From Litoreibacter ascidiaceicola (lineage in GTDB: Bacteria; Pseudomonadota; Alphaproteobacteria; Rhodobacterales; Rhodobacteraceae), in the NCBI RefSeq assembly GCF_900129235.1, contig NZ_FQUV01000003.1, positions 434,001 to 498,000 on the forward strand: DNA of 64,000 bases. Reading direction: 5' to 3'. Under the pieces are notes generated by a model. The model saw only the letters and a program-made list of their open reading frames with translations, did not search any database and was not told where the DNA came from. This document shows positions 1 through 9,783 of this stretch, piece by piece. The position numbers were made by a program, and so were the translations under genes. Each line of letters begins with the position of its first letter. Positions within the stretch are counted from its first letter, which is position 1.

Positions 1-1195
1 GGAAGTTTGCATGGTAGTTGGCGTAGACGTTGTCGATTGTCGGATAGCGGACTTTCAACAGGTGGATCAACGCCTCCTCGTTCAGCGGGATTTTCTTTTT
101 CTTCGCAACCATGGCGAACACTTTCAGGAATTCTTCCTGTGTCGGGCCGTCAATTTTGATTTTGAAGAAAATACGACGCAGGGCCGCGCCATCGAACATC
201 TCATTGGGGTGGAAGTTGGTTGAGAAGATCACCAGCGTGTCAAATGGGACCTCGAACTTCTCGCCCGATTGCAGGGCCAGAATATCGTATTCGGCTTCCA
301 TCGGAACAATCCAACGGTTGATAAGAGCCTGTGGCGGCTCTTCCTGACGGCCAAGGTCATCCACGATGAACACGCCGCCGGTCGACTTCAACTGAAGCGA
401 AGCTTGGTAGGTGCGCGACGTAGCGTTGTAGTTCAGGTCGAGCATGTTCAGCATCAACTCACCACCGGTCATAACCGTGGGGCGTTCGCACATCAGGTAG
501 CGCTTGTCGTAGCGGTTGTCGGTCCGGCGCAGAGAGGTGGTTTGCGTCTCGACATCTTCGATCGGTGTATGCACGATCGGGTCGTATAGTGTTACAACTT
601 GTCCTGCATATTCAATACATTGCGGGATATAGATCATGTCACCAAGTGCGTCGCGGATGCCGTTGGAAATCGCTGACTTACCGTTGCCGGGAGGGCCATA
701 AAGTAGAATGGAGCGGCCGGAACTCACTGCTGGTCCTAGATCGTTCAGCAGGTTATCGGGCAGGATAAGGTGACCCATATTGCCCAGCAGCTTTTCACGG
801 GTGATCTGGATGTTGCGCACGGACTGCTTTTTTACCTGCTCTTTGTACATGGCCAAAGGAACAGGTAGGGCGCCGTAATATTCGGATTGGGACAGGGCGT
901 CGAGCGCGCGCGATTTGCCCGCGTCAGACAGCTGGAACGCCATCTCGGAGCCGGAGCCCGCGTGCAACGTGCCTTGTGCTTCAATCAGCTTTTGCTCCCG
1001 CGCGATCTCAACAAGTTGTTGGGTCAGCGGCAGGGACAGACAGATGGCAACGGCCATGTCCGAGACGTGCTCAAGGTTCTTGCGGAAGATTGTTTTTAAC
1101 AGGATATCGCGCATCATAACGATGCTTAGCCCCGTGTCTTTCAACGACTTGGGAGGGGCCGGGGCCTGTACGCCCGTGGTTGTGTGCATATTCAT
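1..1195 (-). CDS. AAA+ family ATPase (3' end cut by window edge)
   Basis: The first 398 codons of a cytoplasmic AAA+ ATPase read leftward off the window, so the C-terminus is missing. A Walker A motif (GPPGNGKS) lies near residue 170. A Walker B-like GGVFIVDDLGR lies near residue 275, followed by a sensor-like FSTNFHP. The N-terminal 150 residues contain no motif I recognise. The start is the ATG at 1193-1195, preceded by a purine-rich GAGGCAG; a second ATG lies two codons later. The gene is transcribed in the same direction as the tad genes but is separated from them by a plus-strand membrane protein gene. The ATPase fold is clear from the motifs; the substrate is unknown. Confidence 0.85.
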   Translation of the reverse strand, partial: MNMHTTTGVQAPAPPKSLKDTGLSIVMMRDILLKTIFRKNLEHVSDMAVAICLSLPLTQQLVEIAREQKLIEAQGTLHAGSGSEMAFQLSDAGKSRALDALSQSEYYGALPVPLAMYKEQVKKQSVRNIQITREKLLGNMGHLILPDNLLNDLGPAVSSGRSILLYGPPGNGKSAISNGIRDALGDMIYIPQCIEYAGQVVTLYDPIVHTPIEDVETQTTSLRRTDNRYDKRYLMCERPTVMTGGELMLNMLDLNYNATSRTYQASLQLKSTGGVFIVDDLGRQEEPPQALINRWIVPMEAEYDILALQSGEKFEVPFDTLVIFSTNFHPNEMFDGAALRRIFFKIKIDGPTQEEFLKVFAMVAKKKKIPLNEEALIHLLKVRYPTIDNVYANYHANF

Positions 1196-1346
1196 GTGCT
1201 CTGCCTCGCGTGCCGATTTTTCGGCATCCTTCCACCTAGTTTATCGGTTGAACTGTATCCGGACAACAAAAACCGATCTCACTTCAAAAAGCAGGCCAGC
1301 TGCGCTAGCCTTTGTACATAAAGAACACCGCCAAACAGGGCGGGGC

Positions 1347-2966
1347 ATGGGGATGATGGGCATGGACGAGGGTATGGATAAGGCCGGAGCAAGGCTTTTT
1401 CTTGTTTATCTGCTAGGATTGGTCGCGCTGATGGGCGGTCTATCCTTGGCAAAAGGTGGTCTTTACGTGGACCGCCACGAGGGCGACACGCTCCATTTAA
1501 TCGAAATTGTGCTGCGGATGGCCGAAGGCCAATGGCCGCATCTGGACTTTGTCACGCCTTTGGGGGTCCTTTGTTTCTTACCGATTGTGGCCTTCGTCTG
1601 GATGGGGTTCGGCATCGGAACCGCGATTTTGCTGGCACAGATCACCGTCGCGTTGATGTTCGTGCCGATGGTTTGGTGGCTTGCTTACAGCCGTTTGACC
1701 CGTGGAATGGCCTACGGTGTCGGCGCCTTGGTTATGGTGCTTGTTTTGGCCATGATTCATGGTGAGGCCTCGGCGTCGCTGTCTTTGTCCATGCACTATA
1801 ACCGTTGGGCATGGGCGTTTGCTTTCGTCGCGATCCTGGTCGCGGTTCTGGAGCCGAAGCAGGCGGAAAACCAATGGCTGGACGGGGTCATATTGGGGAT
1901 CGCATTCAGCTTCTTTGTCATGGGCAAAATAACCTACGGTGTGGCCTTCGCCCCCGGAGTTGCCGTTGCGCTGGCGATGCGTGGCCAATGGCGGGCGATA
2001 GGGGCGGCACTGGTTGTGGTGGCCTTGTTTGCCGGTGTGCTGACGGCGTTGGCAGGTCCGGCGATGTGGCCGGCCTATTTGGGTGACCTCGCGTTGGTAG
2101 CGGGCACTGACATTCGCCCGCGTGCAGGGGTGGATATGGGCACGCTGCTGACGGCCCCGCAATACGCGTTGGGGAATGCGGTGCTGGTCTTGTCCGTTGT
2201 GGTCCTGCGGCGTGGCGTTGATCCGCGTTTGGGGTTGGTGCTGATGCTTCTTGGACCGGGGATGATTTATGTCACCTACCAGAATTATGGCAATGACCCG
2301 AAATGGCTGGCGCTTCTGGCGGTGATGATTTTGGCGGTGTCCCGAACCCCGCAGGTCATCGCGTTGGCTGTTGTGGCGTGCACATTGATTGCGCCCTCGT
2401 TTTTCAATATGGCAACAAGCACCGCACGGCATTTTGTGGCGAAGCAGAATACCTACAGTGCATTGTTTGAAGGCACTCCCAACGCGGCGCGCTATGGCGA
2501 TTTCTTTACCAAAGCTGAACGGGTCAACCGCATCTTGATGCGTAAGCCGATGCTGTTCAAGAGCGAGGAGTTTGCCTACATGAACGAGCTTGCGGCGCAT
2601 CTGCCACCGGCAGAGTTTCAAGGCGAGGTTTTGCCCTCCTGCGCGCAAGAGCTGGGGTTGATCGGGGCTTCGCATGCGATGGCACGAGATCTGGATCAGG
2701 CAGGGTTGTCCGACGGGAAATCCGTGTTTGTCGCGGACACCTTTGGCAACCTGTGGATGTTTGGCGATCTGGAGCCCACGCTTGGCGCCGCACCTTGGTA
2801 TTACGGACACCTGACGGGGTACGAGAATGCGGATTACCTGCTGATCCCGACCTGCCCGACCACGCCACATGCCTACAGGTCGATCCTGAAGGACGTGGAG
2901 GCGCGGGGCGAGGTGTTGGAAGAGGTCCGGCGGACCGAGCTCTACATCTTGTTCGCGCGCCCTTAA
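1347..2966 (+). CDS. polytopic membrane protein, possible GT-C glycosyltransferase
   Basis: This encodes about 539 residues, the first 370 of which are dominated by hydrophobic segments; I judge 9-11 membrane spans. A soluble C-terminal domain of about 160 residues follows. A DRHEGD motif sits just after the first membrane segment, where GT-C glycosyltransferases carry an acidic motif in their first periplasmic loop, so such an activity is possible but unproven. ATGs at 1347, 1353, 1362 and 1374 are in frame. The one at 1374 has the best purine-rich leader (GACGAGGG), so the first nine codons may not be translated. The gene converges with the prepilin peptidase gene and overlaps its end by 4 bp. 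Function not recognised. Confidence 0.75.
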   Translation: MGMMGMDEGMDKAGARLFLVYLLGLVALMGGLSLAKGGLYVDRHEGDTLHLIEIVLRMAEGQWPHLDFVTPLGVLCFLPIVAFVWMGFGIGTAILLAQITVALMFVPMVWWLAYSRLTRGMAYGVGALVMVLVLAMIHGEASASLSLSMHYNRWAWAFAFVAILVAVLEPKQAENQWLDGVILGIAFSFFVMGKITYGVAFAPGVAVALAMRGQWRAIGAALVVVALFAGVLTALAGPAMWPAYLGDLALVAGTDIRPRAGVDMGTLLTAPQYALGNAVLVLSVVVLRRGVDPRLGLVLMLLGPGMIYVTYQNYGNDPKWLALLAVMILAVSRTPQVIALAVVACTLIAPSFFNMATSTARHFVAKQNTYSALFEGTPNAARYGDFFTKAERVNRILMRKPMLFKSEEFAYMNELAAHLPPAEFQGEVLPSCAQELGLIGASHAMARDLDQAGLSDGKSVFVADTFGNLWMFGDLEPTLGAAPWYYGHLTGYENADYLLIPTCPTTPHAYRSILKDVEARGEVLEEVRRTELYILFARP

Positions 2967-3442
2967 AGAAAGGCTGTGCGCGCCAGATAGACGATGAGAG
3001 TTACGGCGAGCGGAAGACCCATCGGGAAGTCGCGCGTGCGCTCCCAGCTTTCCCAGTTCGGGGCAAGCTTGCGCAGCGGTGTAACACGCGCCAAGCGGTG
3101 CAAGATGAAAGCAACGATCGTCGTGACCGCGAAGATGGCGGCCACAAATGTGCCGTCAATGACAGCCACAAACGGGGCCATAGCGGCGGCGAACTTTGCA
3201 TCACCCGCACCGACCAATCCGGTGATGGTCATCAAGAAGCCGATGGCCAAAACGGCCGCAAAATGGGCGTAGCGCCACAGATACGCCTCTAGCGGCAGGG
3301 TCAGGAGACCTACCACCGCAAAGACCGCTAGCAATGCGAGCACGGCCTTATTGGGAATTTTCATGCGGGCGAGGTCGCTCCAGGCGACCCACATGCAAAT
3401 GAGGGTCGCCAAGGGCAGGGACCATAACGCGAAGGTCGCCAT
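2963..3442 (-). CDS. cpaA: prepilin peptidase TadV/CpaA
   Basis: This is a 159-residue inner-membrane aspartic protease of the type IV prepilin peptidase family (A24), expected to cleave the leader of the Flp prepilins encoded at the other end of this locus. The two catalytic aspartates are visible: one in WSDLARMKIPN near residue 22 and one in the GAGDAKF motif near residue 80. The N-terminal methylase domain of PilD is absent, which is normal for the short TadV/CpaA form. It is the last gene of the minus-strand tad run, 4 bp after a TPR lipoprotein gene. Confidence 0.93.
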   Translation of the reverse strand: MATFALWSLPLATLICMWVAWSDLARMKIPNKAVLALLAVFAVVGLLTLPLEAYLWRYAHFAAVLAIGFLMTITGLVGAGDAKFAAAMAPFVAVIDGTFVAAIFAVTTIVAFILHRLARVTPLRKLAPNWESWERTRDFPMGLPLAVTLIVYLARTAFL

Positions 3443-3446
3443 AGAC

Positions 3447-4292
3447 TTAGCTTTCGAGCGTGCGCAAGGAGCGGATCGCGGCCTCGAAGTGCTGCGGATG
3501 GGTCTCGATGGCTTCTTCTAACAGGGTTTTGCCGGTCTGCGTGTCGCCTTGCTTGATGGCCGTCAGGGCCATGGTGTGCAGCAACTGCGCGCGTTCGACC
3601 TGCGTGATCTGGATAATCGGAAGCGTGTAGTTCTTACGGGCTCCACGCGCGAGCACGAGGTTGTTCTTCGCGGTAAACAGGCTCGGGTCATAGGTGATGG
3701 CTTCGCCGAACAGACGCTCGGCTTCGTCATAATCGCCGCGGGTCAGTTTCGAGAAACCCCAGTTGTTGAGCACCGATCCGGGTGTGGTGGTCAGGCCAAC
3801 AGCCGTCTGGTAGAAGCTATCGGCTTTTTTCCATTCTTTGTTGGTGTCCGCGATGATTGCTTCGAGGCGATACCGCTCGAAGGTTTCATATGTCGGTGGC
3901 ACGGCATCAAGTGCTTTTTCGGCTTTCTTCCACTCGCCTTGGCGGACCAGGGCATTGGCGTAAAAGACTTGATCGTCGTTGTTCGCCTCGGGGTGCTTTA
4001 TGACTTTTGCCCAGACAACACCGGCTTCCGTCGCGCGTTTGGCGCGCAGCAGCGACTGGCCGAGGCCACGTTGCAGGTCAAGGCGGTCTGGATCGTCGCG
4101 ACTTGCCTTCTGGAAATAGGTCACCGCCTCATTAGGGTCGGCGACCGTAAGCATGATGTCGTTGAGATTGCTCTCATCGATAACATTGACGTTTTTGAGG
4201 GTTTTGCTGTACTCGCCTTTGCCGCCTTTATCACAAGCGGTTAGGGCTACAACGCTGATAAGACACAGCATTCCTGTCTTCATATGGCGCAT
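3447..4292 (-). CDS. tadD: TadD-like tetratricopeptide lipoprotein
   Basis: This encodes 281 residues beginning with a lipoprotein signal peptide whose lipobox reads LTAC near residue 20. The rest is built of TPR-like helical pairs, for example around AVTYFQKASRDDPDRLDL and YDEAERLFGEAITYDPS. TadD proteins are TPR pilotin-like lipoproteins needed for Tad pilus assembly, probably through secretin placement or stability. The start at 4290-4292 has a good leader (GAGGAC); a second ATG three codons later is possible. A second TPR lipoprotein gene lies 37 bp upstream, so which of the two is the functional TadD cannot be decided here. Confidence 0.85.
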   Translation of the reverse strand: MRHMKTGMLCLISVVALTACDKGGKGEYSKTLKNVNVIDESNLNDIMLTVADPNEAVTYFQKASRDDPDRLDLQRGLGQSLLRAKRATEAGVVWAKVIKHPEANNDDQVFYANALVRQGEWKKAEKALDAVPPTYETFERYRLEAIIADTNKEWKKADSFYQTAVGLTTTPGSVLNNWGFSKLTRGDYDEAERLFGEAITYDPSLFTAKNNLVLARGARKNYTLPIIQITQVERAQLLHTMALTAIKQGDTQTGKTLLEEAIETHPQHFEAAIRSLRTLES

Positions 4293-4329
4293 GGGGCGTC
4301 CTCTACTCTGCTCTCAATGGCCTTTTTGA

Positions 4330-4896
4330 TCAGGGCGCCTGTAAAATCAGGTAGCGGCCGTTACCGCGTCTCACCAAGTCAAAGGCTCTGTCGTCTTTTT
4401 CTGAACTATATGCAGGATTTTCTATCTTGGCGAGCGCGCGGCGCAGGTTTTCCCTGATTTTGTCAGATTTGCCACTATCGAGCGCGAAGGCGGTCTTGAA
4501 GACACGGCTGGCCTCTCCGGCGCGGCCGGTTTCCATCAGTACCACGCCAAGATTATTCCAAGCAGGAACAAAGGTTTGGTCAATTTTGATGGCGCGACGG
4601 AGCTGCTTTTCCGACTGTCCAAGCCGGCCAAGCCGCAAGTTGGCCGAGCCGAGCGCGCTGAGCACATCGACAGTGGTTCCCTGTTCCCCTGCGGCGCGAA
4701 GGTAGGCTTTGAGGGCCAGTTCGAACTGACCGGCAGCCATAAGCTGGTGACCGACGCTTAGCCCGTCGACGCCTTGAAGGCGGGCGACGTCTCCGGTGGG
4801 CGGAAACGGATTAGCCCCCTCGCCAAGCGAAGGGGCCTCTTCCTCGCATCCAGCGAGGCTAAGTCCAACTGCTATTGCACCCACCCAAAATCGCAT
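4330..4896 (-). CDS. second TPR lipoprotein of the tad locus
   Basis: This is a 188-residue TPR protein with an N-terminal lipoprotein signal (LAGC lipobox at about residues 13-16). TPR-type repeats occupy residues 50-150, including GQFELALKAYLRAAGEQG and WNNLGVVLMETGRAGEASRVF. It starts 2 bp after the stop of tadC and is probably translationally linked to it. Together with the following 281-residue protein it forms a pair of TadD-type lipoproteins; both would be outer-membrane attached on the periplasmic side and could act at the secretin. It is shorter than the neighbouring homologue. Confidence 0.82.
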   Translation of the reverse strand: MRFWVGAIAVGLSLAGCEEEAPSLGEGANPFPPTGDVARLQGVDGLSVGHQLMAAGQFELALKAYLRAAGEQGTTVDVLSALGSANLRLGRLGQSEKQLRRAIKIDQTFVPAWNNLGVVLMETGRAGEASRVFKTAFALDSGKSDKIRENLRRALAKIENPAYSSEKDDRAFDLVRRGNGRYLILQAP

Positions 4897-4898
4897 GA

Positions 4899-5882
4899 TT
4901 ATCCGCCGCCACCGTTTAGGTTCTTATAGATGTCATAGATCGACGGGCCGATCAAAATAATCAAAAGAGGTGGCAAACAGAACAACATCGTGCCGAGGGT
5001 GAGTTTGGTCGGCAACACGTTTGCCTTCTCTTCAGCGCGCATAACGCGTTTGTCCCGCATCTCGGATGCATAGACACGCAAGGCATCTGCGATGGATGTA
5101 CCGAAGCTGGTTGACTGGATCAGCACGGTTACAAAGCTGGACACGTCCGGCACACCAGCACGTTCGGCCATATCGCGAAGCACGGTAATCCGGTCCTTGC
5201 CAGCTTTCATCTCGTTGGCGACCATTTGGAATTCGTCTGCCAAGGCCGGATAACCTGCCCGGATTTCGGCGGCCACGCGGATGATCGACTGATCAAGCGC
5301 TTGGCCCGCTTCAACGCAAACAAGCATCAGGTCGAGGCTGTCGGGGAAGCCGCTTTCGATTTCGTCCTGCCGTTCCTGACGGCGGCGTTCGATCCAGTAC
5401 TTGGGCAGGTAGTAGCCTGCACCACCCGGGATCACGATTGCCAGGATCAGGTCACGGGTCGACATGTCGTCGCCGCCGAGGATCAGAACATAGAGCAGGC
5501 CAAGGGTCAGGAACAACAAGCCAAGTGCGAACTGTGCGAAGTGGAACGTGCGCACCGCTGTTTTCTGCTTGTAGCCCGCTTGAAGGAGTTTGAGCTTCAT
5601 GCCCGCAAGTTCTTCATCATCCTGCGGTTCGAGGAAGTTGGCGAATTTGTCGAGCTTGTCGGTGCCGTTCGCGTTCCGGAGCGAATTTTCTCCGTTTTTC
5701 GAGCGGTTGTTGGAGCGCTGCGCCTCTTCACGGATGCGGTCGAGCGGGTCCTTTTGCTTCTTCAGCATGGTCGGCAACGTGACCAGAACCATGATGAAGC
5801 CCAGCAGGCCAACTGCCATCAGCGGGCCCAATTCTCCGAAGTTGTCGACGAGCAGGGCGTTGATTTTTTCGATGAACTGCAT
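4899..5882 (-). CDS. tadC: Tad pilus inner-membrane platform protein TadC
   Basis: This 327-residue type II secretion F-domain protein has hydrophobic segments near residues 20-35, 120-155 and 300-320, flanking a cytoplasmic helical F domain around residues 170-290 (RRQERQDEIESGFPDSLDLM, GQALDQSIIRVAAE). With TadB it forms the platform that couples the CpaF ATPase to pilus extrusion. The C-terminus ends in a poly-Gly tail. It lies 4 bp downstream of tadB in the same operon. Confidence 0.95.
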   Translation of the reverse strand: MQFIEKINALLVDNFGELGPLMAVGLLGFIMVLVTLPTMLKKQKDPLDRIREEAQRSNNRSKNGENSLRNANGTDKLDKFANFLEPQDDEELAGMKLKLLQAGYKQKTAVRTFHFAQFALGLLFLTLGLLYVLILGGDDMSTRDLILAIVIPGGAGYYLPKYWIERRRQERQDEIESGFPDSLDLMLVCVEAGQALDQSIIRVAAEIRAGYPALADEFQMVANEMKAGKDRITVLRDMAERAGVPDVSSFVTVLIQSTSFGTSIADALRVYASEMRDKRVMRAEEKANVLPTKLTLGTMLFCLPPLLIILIGPSIYDIYKNLNGGGG

Positions 5883-5886
5883 CTCA

Positions 5887-6855
5887 TTACACCTTGATGT
5901 TGACCATGATGCGCATGAAAACCATGTTCACCACAAGGAACACACCCACAACGATACACGCGGGAATGAAGAATTCGGTTTCTTTTACTTCGGTGTAGTA
6001 ATCCGGCTCCATGATGTTGATCCCGACCAGCGCCAGAAGTGGGAAGGCGGACAGGAACATGCCGGACCATTTGGCCTCTGCCGTGATGGCTTTCACGCGG
6101 CGGAACAGTTTGAAGCGGGCACGTATCACCTGCGAAAGCCCGTGCAAAATCTCGGCGAGGTTACCACCGGAGGTTTGTTGAATGGTCACGGCCACGGCGA
6201 GGAAGCGCAAATCTTGCATGTCCATGCGCTCGGCCAGGTGCTTGAGGCTTTCGGACACGTCACGACCATAGGCGGATTCATCTGCGATCACGCCAAATTC
6301 GGTGCCAAGCGGATCCGCGACCTCTTTGGCGACGATGTTGATCGCCGAGGCAAACGGGTGGCCCACACGAAGAGAGCGCACCATCAACTCGATGGCATCC
6401 GGCAATTGCTCTTCCATTAGGGCAAGGCGCTTTTTGCATTTGTTGTTGACCCAAACATAGACAGCACCGATCCCCATCGCGAGCGCAATGAGGCCACGCA
6501 CGGGGGCGGCGGCTTCCGTCATTTGGCTGAGAACAGCAAAGATAACCGCCGCAAGCGCGAACATCATCGCGATGAGGGCGGTCGGCGTAAACGCGATGTT
6601 GGCGCGTAGGGCTTTGTCGGCCAGCATGGAATAGAGCGGGATGCCGCCCGAATTCATGTGCTGGTTCATCTCTTTGCGGAGCTGCTCCAGAACCTTTTCG
6701 CGCGATCCGCCTTTCTGGATCATGTCCAGACGGCGGTTCACCTTGCTGTTGAGGCTGATCGACTTGCCGAATACCACAAGGTAGACGCCTTCGATCAACA
6801 TCAGAACGGCAACAAAGATTATGCCGTACAGGATTGGTTCAAAACTGATTTCCAT
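5887..6855 (-). CDS. tadB: Tad pilus inner-membrane platform protein TadB
   Basis: This 322-residue inner-membrane protein has an N-terminal span, a pair of central spans (about residues 85-135), a cytoplasmic GspF-type domain (EEQLPDAIELMVRSLRVGHP, SGGNLAEILHGLSQVIRARF) and two C-terminal spans. It is the partner of TadC in the Tad secretion platform. The gene lies 6 bp after the CpaF ATPase gene, and the order ATPase-TadB-TadC is the usual one for Tad loci. Confidence 0.95.
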   Translation of the reverse strand: MEISFEPILYGIIFVAVLMLIEGVYLVVFGKSISLNSKVNRRLDMIQKGGSREKVLEQLRKEMNQHMNSGGIPLYSMLADKALRANIAFTPTALIAMMFALAAVIFAVLSQMTEAAAPVRGLIALAMGIGAVYVWVNNKCKKRLALMEEQLPDAIELMVRSLRVGHPFASAINIVAKEVADPLGTEFGVIADESAYGRDVSESLKHLAERMDMQDLRFLAVAVTIQQTSGGNLAEILHGLSQVIRARFKLFRRVKAITAEAKWSGMFLSAFPLLALVGINIMEPDYYTEVKETEFFIPACIVVGVFLVVNMVFMRIMVNIKV

Positions 6856-6861
6856 AACTGG

Positions 6862-8301
6862 TTACTCCGCTGCGATCGGTTCGTAGATCGAAGCAGGCAG
6901 GTCATAGCCCCACTGCTTGAACCGGTCGGAATAGTGCGAGCGCACACCTGTTGGCGTGAACTGGCCGATAATCTTGCCGTCGGGCTGAAGGCCCAAACGC
7001 TGGTAACGGAACACTTCCTGCATGGAGATAACATCACCTTCCATGCCGGTGATCTCGGTGATCGAGACCATGCGACGCGAGCCGTCTTGCAGACGCGACG
7101 CCTGCACAATCAGGTTCACAGCCGAGGAAATTTGCGCGCGCACAGCTTTGATCGGCATCTCGATACCGGCCATCGCGATCATGTTTTCAAGACGGGACAC
7201 CCCGTCACGCGCCGAGTTGGCGTGAATGGTGGTCATCGAGCCGTCGTGACCCGTGTTCATGGCTTGCAGCATGTCGATAACTTCTTCGCCACGCGTCTCA
7301 CCCACGATGATACGGTCAGGGCGCATCCGAAGGGCGTTTTTCAGACAATCCCGCTGAGACACAGCACCTTTGCCTTCGACGTTGGCCGGGCGGCTTTCCA
7401 TTCGGCCGACATGGACCTGCTGGAGTTGAAGTTCCGCCGTATCCTCGATCGTCAGGATGCGTTCGGAATTGTCGATAAAGGATGACAAAGCGTTGAGCGT
7501 GGTCGTTTTACCGGAACCCGTACCACCCGACACAATGACGTTCAGACGGCACGCGACGGCGGCTTGCAAATAGGCGGCCATTTCTTCCGAAAACGCGCCA
7601 AACTTGACGAGATCGTCGATCGCCAGCTTTTCTTTCTTGAACTTACGAATGGAAACGAGCGAGCCGTCCACTGCAATCGGTGGAACCATGGCGTTGAAAC
7701 GCGAGCCATCTTTCAAGCGCGCATCCACGTACGGGTTGGATTCATCGACACGACGACCCACAGCGGACACGATCTTGTCGATGATCCTAAGCAAGTGCTT
7801 TTCGTCTTTGAAACGGGTGTTGGTCAGCGTCAGTTTACCGTCGCGTTCGATGAACACGCGGTTCGGGCCGTTGACCAGAATATCGTTGACGGTGTCGTCC
7901 TTCAGAAGCGGCTCCAGCGGGCCAAGGCCCGTGACTTCGTCGAAAAGTTCTGCGTGCAGGGTCTGCCGCTCGTCCTTTGTGAGGATGATGGACTGCTCTT
8001 CAAGGCCTTCGGCGCAAATCGCGATGATTTCGGCCTTAAGGTCAGCCTCCGGCGCGTTTTCCAGCGCGGCGAGGTTCAAGTTGTCGAGCAGGCGGTGGTG
8101 AAGATCTGAACGGACCTCTTCCAGACGCTGACGGCGCTTGAGTTCTTTGTCTTGAGCAATCACCTCGGCAGGCGCGACCGGAAGCTTGGTCTCGGCCTTG
8201 CGCATGTACTTTGCGGCGCTGATTTTAGGCGCTGCTGCTTGCGGTGCTGCGTTTGCTTGTGCCTTTGGATCGGCACCTGGTTTTTTGTAGCGCGAAAACA
8301 T
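6862..8301 (-). CDS. cpaF: Tad pilus assembly ATPase CpaF/TadA
   Basis: This 479-residue cytoplasmic secretion ATPase of the GspE/VirB11 superfamily powers Flp pilus assembly. A Walker A motif ([10 protein letters not shown], Lys265) is followed by an [12 protein letters not shown] Asp box, a Walker B region with [12 protein letters not shown], and a His box ([14 protein letters not shown]). The first 80 residues are a charged Ala/Lys-rich extension. The start ATG at 8299-8301 follows an AAGGTTACC leader. Length and motif order match the CpaF family. It lies between cpaE and tadB in the operon. Confidence 0.96.
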   Translation of the reverse strand: MFSRYKKPGADPKAQANAAPQAAAPKISAAKYMRKAETKLPVAPAEVIAQDKELKRRQRLEEVRSDLHHRLLDNLNLAALENAPEADLKAEIIAICAEGLEEQSIILTKDERQTLHAELFDEVTGLGPLEPLLKDDTVNDILVNGPNRVFIERDGKLTLTNTRFKDEKHLLRIIDKIVSAVGRRVDESNPYVDARLKDGSRFNAMVPPIAVDGSLVSIRKFKKEKLAIDDLVKFGAFSEEMAAYLQAAVACRLNVIVSGGTGSGKTTTLNALSSFIDNSERILTIEDTAELQLQQVHVGRMESRPANVEGKGAVSQRDCLKNALRMRPDRIIVGETRGEEVIDMLQAMNTGHDGSMTTIHANSARDGVSRLENMIAMAGIEMPIKAVRAQISSAVNLIVQASRLQDGSRRMVSITEITGMEGDVISMQEVFRYQRLGLQPDGKIIGQFTPTGVRSHYSDRFKQWGYDLPASIYEPIAAE

Positions 8302-8316
8302 TTTGGTAACCTTCCG

Positions 8317-9573
8317 TTATCCTGTGGCTTCCGCCATATTTGTTTCATGCAGAGACTGCGCCAGTTTGGCGATCTCTTTGCGCAAAGGGTTCTTGGCTGC
8401 AGTTTCAACGAGTGGCAGACCGTGGTCGCAGCTTTGTGCAACTTGTTTGCCGCCATCGGGCATGTGCAGCTCAATGGAGATATCAAGGCTCTCTGCCATC
8501 CGTTTCGCACGGCTTTTGCCGGACAAATCGGTGAATTTCGGCGCACGGTTCAGCACGTAACGAATTTTCTCGTAGGGCAAATCCTCGGATTTGAGGGCGC
8601 GCACCATACGCAGCGTGTTTTGAGCGGAGCGCAGATCAAGTTCCAGCATCCCGAAGTAGACATCAGACATGCCCAGAACCGTTTCGGTCCATTGAACAAG
8701 CGTCGATGGCATGTCGATGATGACATAATCGAAGTTGCGACGTGCGGTTTCGACCAGCTTTTCGATTTCTTCCGGCCCGACCATATCCAATGGGATCATG
8801 TCGGCAGGAGCCGTGAGAACCTGAAGCTTGTCGTTAAACGTCAGAAGCGTTGAGCGGAATACGGCGTCGTCCATACCTTCGATGTCAGACAGCATTTCCA
8901 GAACAGCGTCGCGGCGAGGCAGATCAAGATAGGTAGAGCTTGAGCCGAACTGGAAATCCAGATCGAGCAAGCACACGCTTACTTCGGATTTCTTGTCGAC
9001 TGTCGCCAACTCCCAAGCCAGGTTCACCGCAAAGGTGGACGCACCGGCGCCTCCGGCAAGGCCGTGGACTGGAAGAACGACGCCTTCATTGGTGCCCGCC
9101 TTGCCGGTTACCACTGGCGTGGTCTCGACGGTGGCGGGCATTTGAGGTGCCTCAACAACTTCAGCTGGCTTGCTAATGCGTTCAATGGAGTCGTGCAGTG
9201 CGCCTTCCGGAAGCGGGTAGGGGACGAAGTCGTCCGCGCCCAGCTTCAACAGTTGGTGCAGCGCGATTGGCGACACATCTTCTGCAATCAGGATGACTTT
9301 GACGCCAACTTCCTTGGCGCGACCTATTACGTCGCCCACAAGTGTCAGGTTGTCTTCGTCGGAATTGTCGACCGCAACGGCGATAAACTTCAAGTCCGTG
9401 GCATCGGGCTGAGACAAGTACGCGTTTGCGTCCTCGAAACTCAGATCACCCCATGCTTCACCAAGCTCTGTTTCCATATCTTCGATCAGAAGATCGAAGT
9501 TTTGGACGTCGCGAGCGACGGTACAGGCTGAAATTGGCGCCGGTTCGGTTTGTAAAGCTACACTGCTCGTCAT
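8317..9573 (-). CDS. cpaE: pilus localisation protein CpaE/TadZ
   Basis: This 418-residue protein has a receiver-like N-terminal half (about residues 25-140) and a ParA/MinD-like ATPase half from about residue 165. The P-loop reads LAGGAGASTFAVN and lacks both lysines of the canonical deviant Walker A motif, as in other CpaE proteins as far as I recall. Switch-like LDLDFQFGSSSTYLDLP and YVIIDMPS motifs follow. CpaE/TadZ proteins place the Tad machinery at its cellular site, often a pole. The gene is 15 bp upstream of cpaF. A 210-bp spacer separates it from the OmpA-like gene and holds no gene I can support. Confidence 0.93.
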   Translation of the reverse strand: MTSSVALQTEPAPISACTVARDVQNFDLLIEDMETELGEAWGDLSFEDANAYLSQPDATDLKFIAVAVDNSDEDNLTLVGDVIGRAKEVGVKVILIAEDVSPIALHQLLKLGADDFVPYPLPEGALHDSIERISKPAEVVEAPQMPATVETTPVVTGKAGTNEGVVLPVHGLAGGAGASTFAVNLAWELATVDKKSEVSVCLLDLDFQFGSSSTYLDLPRRDAVLEMLSDIEGMDDAVFRSTLLTFNDKLQVLTAPADMIPLDMVGPEEIEKLVETARRNFDYVIIDMPSTLVQWTETVLGMSDVYFGMLELDLRSAQNTLRMVRALKSEDLPYEKIRYVLNRAPKFTDLSGKSRAKRMAESLDISIELHMPDGGKQVAQSCDHGLPLVETAAKNPLRKEIAKLAQSLHETNMAEATG

Positions 9574-9783
9574 GCCTCAAATCCCATTTGGCCAAAAAAC
9601 ACGGCCGGGTTCGTGTTAACGAGGGCACCCTTTCGTAAGGGTTAGCGCCCCCGCCAACTGTTTGCGGTATTTAAACCAACATGCCGTCTTAAGGCGGATT
9701 GTGGCTTATCTCATGACAAGGAATGCTTAGGAAAAGGGGCGAGAATGGGGCTAAATTAGCGAAAAACTGAGGTATTATTTCCG

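Noticed and set aside
915-1346. Upstream extension of the membrane protein frame back to 915
   Set aside because: It runs antisense through the AAA ATPase gene and encodes no membrane-like sequence; the membrane protein clearly begins near 1347-1374.
1578-2870. 430-codon open frame antisense to the membrane protein gene
   Set aside because: Rich in Arg, His and Gln with no motif, as expected for the complement of a GC-rich membrane protein gene.
7564-8109. Open frames on the plus strand inside cpaF
   Set aside because: They are mirror frames of the clearly coding cpaF sequence and have no ribosome site or family pattern.
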